Positions 58,732-64,000 of a stretch of 64,000 nucleotides of DNA are shown in pieces. Origin of the DNA: Phycisphaerales bacterium (GTDB lineage: Bacteria > Planctomycetota > Phycisphaerae > Phycisphaerales > SM1A02); contig JAQWTL010000007.1 in the NCBI GenBank assembly GCA_029242715.1, positions 124,001-188,000 of the forward strand, given 5' to 3'. The notes under the pieces were generated by a model, which ran no database searches, had not been told where the DNA came from, and saw nothing but the letters and a program-made list of their open reading frames with translations. A program made the translations under genes and the position numbers. Each line of letters starts with the position of its first letter. Within the stretch, counting starts at the first letter, position 1.

Positions 58732-58735
58732 TGAC

Positions 58736-59287
58736 TCAGCCTGCGTAGCTGGCCTCTATCAACTTGGCGACAACGGCCCGGATATTCATGTCAAGAGGGA
58801 GCGTTTCGATGACCTGTTCAAATCCTGGTGGCGGCTCTGTCGTGTATCCACGAGATTGCCAGCGATCAAGCATGCCCTTGGCCGTCTTCATGGCCTGATC
58901 CACATCGGCCGTTTCAAGTCCGTCCAAGCCAAGCGATTCGGTTGCTTCTGTTTCCGGAAGCTCGAATGTTTCATCCCGATCAGAAACCTGCATGCCAAGC
59001 GATTCCATGAGGAGGCTCCCAAGGGAGGCCAGCCCTTCGGCAGCAGCAAGTGGTGCCTCTGTCAGTGCATTGATCACCGGGTTGGAAGAGGACTGTTGCT
59101 CAAGAAGCAGAAGCAGATCATTGACGTCCACAATGCCATCGTCATTGAGATCTGCATGGGAATCGGCCTCACCCCAGTTGCGGATGATGTCTTCAATCGT
59201 GACTTCCTCGGAGACTTCATCGGACTGCCGCGTGGCATTGGTCGTATTGGATGCTGAAAGTGGAAGGCTTGAAAGTGGCTCGATCAT
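58736..59287 (-). CDS. EF-hand / dockerin-like protein without signal peptide
   Basis: 183 residues. Residues about 31-63 (IEDIIRNWGEADSHADLND and following DGIVDVNDLLLLLEQ) carry one D-x-N-x-D-G-x-x-D-x-x-D calcium loop flanked by helices. The IRNWG plus VNDLLLLL pattern resembles the dockerin-like ends of secreted planctomycetal proteins. Here it sits near the N-terminus, and there is no export signal. The remainder is acidic and helical. The start codon lies in a hairpin arm (separate entry). Confidence 0.65.
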   Translation of the reverse strand: MIEPLSSLPLSASNTTNATRQSDEVSEEVTIEDIIRNWGEADSHADLNDDGIVDVNDLLLLLEQQSSSNPVINALTEAPLAAAEGLASLGSLLMESLGMQVSDRDETFELPETEATESLGLDGLETADVDQAMKTAKGMLDRWQSRGYTTEPPPGFEQVIETLPLDMNIRAVVAKLIEASYAG

Positions 59288-59319
59288 GGCAGACTCCTCA
59301 GTGTGGTCCTGCCATGATC
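59282..59319 (-). promoter_or_regulatory. Hairpin enclosing the ribosome-binding site and start codon of the EF-hand gene
   Basis: GATCATGGCAG and CTGCCATGATC are perfect 11-base inverted repeats separated by 16 bases. In the mRNA the loop holds TGAGGAG, the likely ribosome-binding site, and the 3' arm holds the ATG at 59287. Pairing would hide the start codon. This suggests translational control or a palindromic operator; there is no direct evidence for either. Confidence 0.5.
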
Positions 59320-59407
59320 CGCAAGCAGCATGCCGCCCTTGGCACTGCTGTCAGGCCCTTGACGCGCAAGACATGCCGAACATGCATGCGCATGATCGGC
59401 CTGGGTT

Positions 59408-60433
59408 TCAGACGGTCGTGCCGATTCCGGCAACCTCGAGGATTCGCTCTGCTGTTCGAACTGCAGCGCTGCCTGCCTCTGCATCGATTTCCGGACGGCG
59501 ACCTGTACGAACCGCGTCGAGGAAATCCTCGGCCTGAAGGCGAAGTGGCTCGGAGTCCTTCACTGCCAGTTCCTCGAAACTGACAAGCTCGAGATAGTTG
59601 ACGTCCGAAAGGTCCTCACCCTGTTGAAGTCGAGCACGAATATCTTCGAGCTGACTGGCATTTGCGGATTGCCGGACAACGGTGCCTGTCCGTGTCACGA
59701 AATCTGCGGAGACATAAAGATCTTCACAGATGATCCGAAGCTTTCGCTCTGTCTTCAATGCCAGTCGGCTTGCCGTGACATTCGCGACACAACGGTCGCC
59801 GCTTGAGTCTGGCGAGTATGTCAGTCGCGTATTGCATACGTCCTCGGCTTGCGAAAGAACTGCCACTGCGCTTGCCTGGATGTCCTCAGGTTCACTCCCG
59901 ATGAGCATCGTGAGAAGATCGAGATCATGGATCATCATGTCCAGCACAACGCCGACATCAACACTCCGAAAGGTCATTGGTGAGATGCGATGCAGTTCAA
60001 GATGACGGGGCCTGAAATCTCCCAAGGCACGGATTGCCTGCATGACAGGGTCGTAACGCACCACATGACCGACCTGAAGAGGGACATCATGACGTGCGGC
60101 TGCCTCCGCAATCGCATTGGCATCTACAGCGGTTGCTGCCAATGGCTTCTCAATCAGGCAGGCGACACCTGCCTCGATGAGTTCCTCTGCAGCCTCACGA
60201 TGGTTCACTGTGGGCGTTGCGATAGTGACGGCATCCACGCCGAGTTCGATGAGTTGGGCAACTGTTTCCAGTGGTTTTCCGCCCCACTCCTCGGTGATAT
60301 CCGTACGCCGGGACTCATCTGCATCGACGACTCCGACCAGTTCCGTATCTGACATCTGGGCATAGATGCGTGCATGGTGGCGGCCCATTCGACCTACACC
60401 GATCACACCACAACGCATTGGAGTTGTCGACAT
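59408..60433 (-). CDS. Gfo/Idh/MocA-family oxidoreductase
   Basis: 341 residues from ATG at 60433 with GAGGAAAG upstream. NAD-binding CGVIGVGRMGRHHARIY at the start, the EKPLA catalytic lysine motif near residue 94, and VGHVVRYDPV with the usual His. MMIHDLDLLTMLIG carries another conserved His-Asp pair. These enzymes oxidise or reduce sugars; the best guess is a UDP-sugar or inositol dehydrogenase, unproven. Confidence 0.9.
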   Translation of the reverse strand: MSTTPMRCGVIGVGRMGRHHARIYAQMSDTELVGVVDADESRRTDITEEWGGKPLETVAQLIELGVDAVTIATPTVNHREAAEELIEAGVACLIEKPLAATAVDANAIAEAAARHDVPLQVGHVVRYDPVMQAIRALGDFRPRHLELHRISPMTFRSVDVGVVLDMMIHDLDLLTMLIGSEPEDIQASAVAVLSQAEDVCNTRLTYSPDSSGDRCVANVTASRLALKTERKLRIICEDLYVSADFVTRTGTVVRQSANASQLEDIRARLQQGEDLSDVNYLELVSFEELAVKDSEPLRLQAEDFLDAVRTGRRPEIDAEAGSAAVRTAERILEVAGIGTTV

Positions 60434-60539
60434 GCTTTCTTTCCTCCTGGCACGGGGCATCCTATCAGGTCTCGGAGTGGCGGATCACCAGCGAGATGCA
60501 CAGAAAACTGTGCGCCACACGGAAAGAGTCAGGTCAATC

Positions 60540-61667
60540 TCAATCTGCCGGATCAGTATCCGAAAGAGGTATATCACCCGATTCGTCCCAGTGTGGACTG
60601 CCCGCCGGAGGCGGCTCCACCTTTGGACCACTTTTCGCCTGGCCTACTTGGGCCCCCATCGCTTCACGTTTTGCAGCGACTCGCTCCGAACGCGTGTCCA
60701 TGTTGCCTCGGATACGAACAGACCAATTCGCCTTGTTGAGCAACTGCAGAAAAGACAACAGAAGCAGCAATAGAGTTATCCACCATGGGCCGACCAATAT
60801 CACCTTGATCACCGGGTTCATTCCGGATTCGGACTGAATAAACAGCCCACTCATGATGTAGGCAGGCGACAATATGAGCGAGGCCACAATGACATACAAG
60901 GGCAACCCGACTGCAAGAAGTTGAAAACGGCTGCTGCATCGGCGCATGTACAGATCCTTCGAAGCCATTGACAGGAAGCACATGATTCCGACTATCCCGA
61001 TGACCGCCAGCACAAACCAAATGGTCGTTATCAACTTGAGTATTGCGACAGACCAGCCGGTGCTACTACCTTGCAGACTCCAACTGCCAATGAAGATGAT
61101 CGGCCAGAGCCCTTGAGAGACAATGGACAGCAGGCGAATCACCTTCATGTGCAACTGGCCACCATCAAGTGAGGCCGGCAACGACAGATACAGTCCAGAA
61201 GCCCATGCCAATGATGCCAGGATCATCACGATCACATTCGTCTGGGCGGTGAGGCTCCCGCCAAAGCTGCTGATCTGCATCAGCAGAGCCAGGATGACTC
61301 CGGAGATCATCAGGCCGATTCCGAATCGCCACTGCAATGACTCCAGAATGACATCCGGAAGCAGTGGCTCCTGATTTCTGTAAGGCCGCCTTGGCCGATA
61401 CGTCTCACCGCACTCTGGGCAGGTGCCTGACGGAAGGAGCCCCCTGAGACTATGGCCACAGTCAGCACATTTTGCTGGTGGTTGTTCCCGGGGTGACCAT
61501 GGCAACTCGGGTTCGCGTTCAACCGCCTGGGATTCAGGTGTTCCGCACTCCGGGCAATTGGCGCCTGCCTTCAGACCCTTGAGCTCATACCCGCAGGCCT
61601 CGCAACTACGCTCATCACTCAAAGGATCTGGTGAACCGGCTCCCGTAAATCGTTCGTGGATCGCCAT
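60540..61667 (-). CDS. Membrane protein with two N-terminal zinc ribbons (paralogue of the gene at 25795)
   Basis: 375 residues. Two ribbons stand in tandem: CEACGYELKGL...CPECG near residues 23-42 and CADCGHSLRGL...CPECG near 66-86. About seven transmembrane helices follow. The C-terminus is polar with Pro/Gly (GPKVEPPPAGSPHWDESG). The layout matches the gene at 25795 with one added ribbon. Function unknown. Confidence 0.75.
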   Translation of the reverse strand: MAIHERFTGAGSPDPLSDERSCEACGYELKGLKAGANCPECGTPESQAVEREPELPWSPREQPPAKCADCGHSLRGLLPSGTCPECGETYRPRRPYRNQEPLLPDVILESLQWRFGIGLMISGVILALLMQISSFGGSLTAQTNVIVMILASLAWASGLYLSLPASLDGGQLHMKVIRLLSIVSQGLWPIIFIGSWSLQGSSTGWSVAILKLITTIWFVLAVIGIVGIMCFLSMASKDLYMRRCSSRFQLLAVGLPLYVIVASLILSPAYIMSGLFIQSESGMNPVIKVILVGPWWITLLLLLLSFLQLLNKANWSVRIRGNMDTRSERVAAKREAMGAQVGQAKSGPKVEPPPAGSPHWDESGDIPLSDTDPAD

Positions 61668-61701
61668 GTTGCCCGATGTATCCTTCCCCGAATCTGGAAA
61701 A

Positions 61702-62520
61702 TCATGCCTGCATTGTCGCCGATTTCCGTGAGCGAACCCAGGAAACGGCGTTACAGAACATGGCCAATCCGGGTGGATTTCCCTGGCGACAATCCGAATC
61801 CAGACGTGTCCAGGATGGGTGTTGTGTCCAGCGCGTGTATCTCTCTGGATGTGGCATGAGTCCCATCACGAGTCCAGAGGCATCGCAGATACCTGCAACA
61901 TGACCTTCTGAACCATTGGGATCATCATCGGCAGCGTATCGCACTGCAACGCGCCCGGATTGTTCCAGTGATTCAAGAAGACCACCCGAAACGAATCGGC
62001 CTTCTCCATGTGCTATTGGAAGTACGGAATCGGTTGATTCCGCGTCCAGTCCCTGTGTCCATATGCAGATTGTTTCAGAGGGGTACTCGACTCGTACCCA
62101 GCGATCAATGAAACGCGCTGATTCGTTATCAACAAGTGCGACCTGAGGTGTGGGTGGCACGTCCCCGAGTGAAGCGCCGACATCCGGCCCGGGCAACAGA
62201 CCTGCCTGGACAGCAATCTGAAAACCGTTGCACGGCGCAATCATCGGGACACCTCGCTCGACTGCACGACGCAAGCTGTCCCAGAGATGCGCACGGATCA
62301 CCTGTGCAGCAATCCTGCCTGCCGCAACAGCGTCGCCATAGGAAAATCCGCCAGGCAAACCAACGAGATCCGCTTCGTCCAGCAGTTCAGGGTTGGCAGC
62401 AAGCCTGTTGATATGCACCCGGTTTGGTTCTGCTCCGGCGAGCATGAAGGCCTCGCAGAGTTCCTCATCACAGTTGATGCCGGGAGCTGTCAGAATCAGA
62501 GCGGTGGGTCGATCTGTCAT
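61702..62520 (-). CDS. purQ: Phosphoribosylformylglycinamidine synthase subunit PurQ (glutaminase)
   Basis: 272 residues from ATG at 62520; the longer frame to 62661 overlaps galE. Class I glutaminase triad: Cys in IAPCNGFQIAV near residue 96, His and Glu in LMPHPERY near 223. GGFSYGDAVAAGRI is typical for PurQ. It supplies ammonia to PurL in purine synthesis. PurL is encoded beyond galE on the same strand; no purS is in view. Confidence 0.94.
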   Translation of the reverse strand: MTDRPTALILTAPGINCDEELCEAFMLAGAEPNRVHINRLAANPELLDEADLVGLPGGFSYGDAVAAGRIAAQVIRAHLWDSLRRAVERGVPMIAPCNGFQIAVQAGLLPGPDVGASLGDVPPTPQVALVDNESARFIDRWVRVEYPSETICIWTQGLDAESTDSVLPIAHGEGRFVSGGLLESLEQSGRVAVRYAADDDPNGSEGHVAGICDASGLVMGLMPHPERYTRWTQHPSWTRLDSDCRQGNPPGLAMFCNAVSWVRSRKSATMQA

Positions 62521-62591
62521 GTCTGCATTGTAAGGGCAAGGGCGTTGGGCCTTGAAAAGAACTTGTGCCAACGTCATACTCCCGCTCACCG

Positions 62592-63581
62592 ATGGATCCC
62601 GCCGCACCAACCTGCGTACTCGTAACCGGTGGTGCCGGCTACATCGGCTCCCATGCGGCACTGGAGCTGTTGAGAAGTGGCCACCGGGTCATCATCGTGG
62701 ACACCCTGGAACGGGGATCACGCGAGACGGTCAAGAGACTCGAGGGGCACGGCAACCTGACCTTCATCCAAGGTAATTGTGGTGATCGTGATCTGCTCGA
62801 CACGATCCTGCCTGACGTCGATTGCATCATGCACTTTGCTGCCTATGCAATCGTCGGAGAATCCGTCGAGTTTCCGGATCGTTACAAACGCAACAATGTA
62901 GAGGTCACCAGATCCCTGTTGGATGCTGCAATCGCCGCGGGGGTCGGGAAGTTCATCCTATCCAGCACTTGTGCGATCTACGGCAGTCCGACAGCGGATC
63001 AAATGCCGGTAAACGAAGATTGCCCCTTTGATCCGCAGAGCCCCTATGGCCAAAGCAAGATCGATGGCGAGGCGATGCTCTCAGAAGCCACGGAAGGTCA
63101 CTCCCTGGCCAGTGGAGCATTGCGGTTCTTCAATGTGATTGGCGCTGATGACAGTGGCATTCTCCCCGAGCCCGCGCCGAAAGGTCGACTGATATCGACA
63201 TGCATGCAGGCTGCACGAGGCCAACTGAAGACATTCACGATCAATGGCACTGATTATGAAACCAAAGACGGAACCGCCATACGTGACTTCGTACATGTCA
63301 TGGACATCGTCAATGCTCATATCCTGCTCATGAAGAAACTGTCACCTGGCACCATGCAGATCTACAACGTCGGCTGTGGCCACGGGACAAGCGTCCGTGA
63401 AATCCTGGAAGCTGTCGAAAAAGTGACGGGGAAGACGGTCAACACGGTTGAGGGTGAACGACGGCCTGGTGACATACCGGCCATCTGGGCAGACTCGAGT
63501 GCCATACGCCAGGCACTCGACTGGCATCCTCAATACGAGGACATCGAAGCCATGGTCAGAACTTCCTGGCTTGCTGGCTAG
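62592..63581 (+). CDS. galE: UDP-glucose 4-epimerase
   Basis: 329 residues from ATG at 62592; an in-frame GTG at 62565 would add nine residues, and neither has a clear ribosome-binding site. NAD-binding GGAGYIGSH near residue 14, catalytic SSTCAIYG and YGQSK (Tyr and Lys) near 152, RFFNVIGAD, and RDFVHVMDIVNAH are diagnostic. It interconverts UDP-glucose and UDP-galactose for envelope sugars. It is inserted between purQ and purL in the opposite direction; its stop overlaps the purL stop. Confidence 0.93.
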   Translation: MDPAAPTCVLVTGGAGYIGSHAALELLRSGHRVIIVDTLERGSRETVKRLEGHGNLTFIQGNCGDRDLLDTILPDVDCIMHFAAYAIVGESVEFPDRYKRNNVEVTRSLLDAAIAAGVGKFILSSTCAIYGSPTADQMPVNEDCPFDPQSPYGQSKIDGEAMLSEATEGHSLASGALRFFNVIGADDSGILPEPAPKGRLISTCMQAARGQLKTFTINGTDYETKDGTAIRDFVHVMDIVNAHILLMKKLSPGTMQIYNVGCGHGTSVREILEAVEKVTGKTVNTVEGERRPGDIPAIWADSSAIRQALDWHPQYEDIEAMVRTSWLAG

Positions 63582-64000
63582 ATCAACAAGCCGTTGGTCC
63601 AGGCATCCTGCAGTGCATCCATGTCCATGCTGACTTCGCTCATCACGAGTTTGTTGTCATCAGTGAACTGCCCGAGAACCGTAAGTGAATGGCCTTCAAG
63701 CCTGGCTCGCACGTCCTCCAGCATGTCAGGCTGTATCTCCAGCAGATAACGCGAAGGCGTCTCGGAGAAGCAACCCGTGAGCAGATCGTGATTGCCCGCT
63801 ACGGCATTCGCCTCAAGTGTTATGCCAAGACCTCCAGCCATTGCCATCTCAACTGCGGCAACAAGCAATCCGCCTTCGCTGCAGTCATGAGCACTCTGAA
63901 TGATCCCCTGCTCGATGACTGCCGCAACAGCCTTTGCACGTGCCGGCCCGATCTCCAGATCCGTTACCGGCAATGATCGATCACCAAACAGATCCGGATA
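63578..64000 (-). CDS. purL: Phosphoribosylformylglycinamidine synthase subunit PurL, C-terminal part
   Basis: The frame is open to the right edge, so only the last 140 residues are seen. AHDCSEGGLLVAAVEMAMAG is the conserved PurL/AIRS C-terminal glycine-rich motif and YPDLFGDRS appears just inside the edge. The remainder of the ATP-dependent synthase is outside the window. The stop overlaps the galE stop by two bases on the other strand. Confidence 0.9.
   Translation of the reverse strand, partial: YPDLFGDRSLPVTDLEIGPARAKAVAAVIEQGIIQSAHDCSEGGLLVAAVEMAMAGGLGITLEANAVAGNHDLLTGCFSETPSRYLLEIQPDMLEDVRARLEGHSLTVLGQFTDDNKLVMSEVSMDMDALQDAWTNGLLI

Overview
This window looks like a chromosomal segment of a Planctomycetota bacterium, most likely of the Phycisphaerae. 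GC is moderate to high and genes are densely packed. Clues are paired GroELs, membrane proteins with zinc ribbons of the C-x-Y/S-x-L-x-G-L...CPECG type, an EF-hand/dockerin-like D-x-N-x-D-G protein, and a hybrid type II secretion / type IV pilus operon ending in a giant secretin-like gene. The taxon is inferred from gene families; no rRNA gene is present. I see no tRNA, CRISPR array, insertion sequence or prophage.

Layout. (a) 1-25.5 kb is one unbroken minus-strand run of 17 genes. Read 5' to 3' it goes groEL1-groES-groEL2-dnaJ-grpE-fmdB-like-rnr-acs, then gspF-G-H-I-J-K, a PilM/PilN-like fusion (GspL position), a PilO/PilP-like fusion (GspM/C position), and a secretin-type gene that runs off the left edge. 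The last one is the standout: at least 2,477 codons, with a signal peptide, an N0 domain and about 29 secretin N-domain repeats, and no channel domain yet reached. (b) 25.8-30.8 kb holds a zinc-ribbon membrane protein, an orphan MoxR ATPase, a PH-like membrane protein, hpt and folC. (c) 30.8-35.3 kb is leuS with two downstream genes (DUF2314-like and DUF2007-like). (d) 35.3-39.6 kb on the minus strand is tpiA-secG-yicC-APH kinase-PDZ protein. (e) 39.7-47 kb on the plus strand is alaS, a Tat/lipobox TIM-barrel protein, a quinone-oxidoreductase-like enzyme, an M20 amidohydrolase and a GCS2-type ligase that overlaps convergent tmk. (f) 47.8-54.8 kb holds a zinc-ribbon membrane protein, an AarF/UbiB kinase, a 0.5-kb gap, an unknown gene, an AtoE-like short-chain fatty acid transporter with a crotonase, and a type II NADH dehydrogenase. 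(g) 54.8-64 kb holds a DUF5658-like protein, thiC, a DUF4097-like lipoprotein, rlmE, an EF-hand protein with a start-codon hairpin, a Gfo/Idh/MocA oxidoreductase, a second zinc-ribbon membrane protein, and purQ and purL separated by an oppositely oriented galE.

How it fits together. The left quarter joins protein folding (two chaperonins, GroES, DnaJ, GrpE), RNA turnover (RNase R) and envelope secretion. The secretion genes overlap by a few bases, so they are probably translationally coupled. GspE and the prepilin peptidase are not in the window. The remainder is mainly housekeeping: translation (leuS, alaS, rlmE), nucleotide synthesis (hpt, tmk, purQ, purL), cofactors (folC, thiC), Sec export (secG) and carbon metabolism (acs, tpiA, galE). 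Start sites were refined by eye from ribosome-binding sites, prepilin leaders and overlaps. Names rest on motif recognition, not on database searches.
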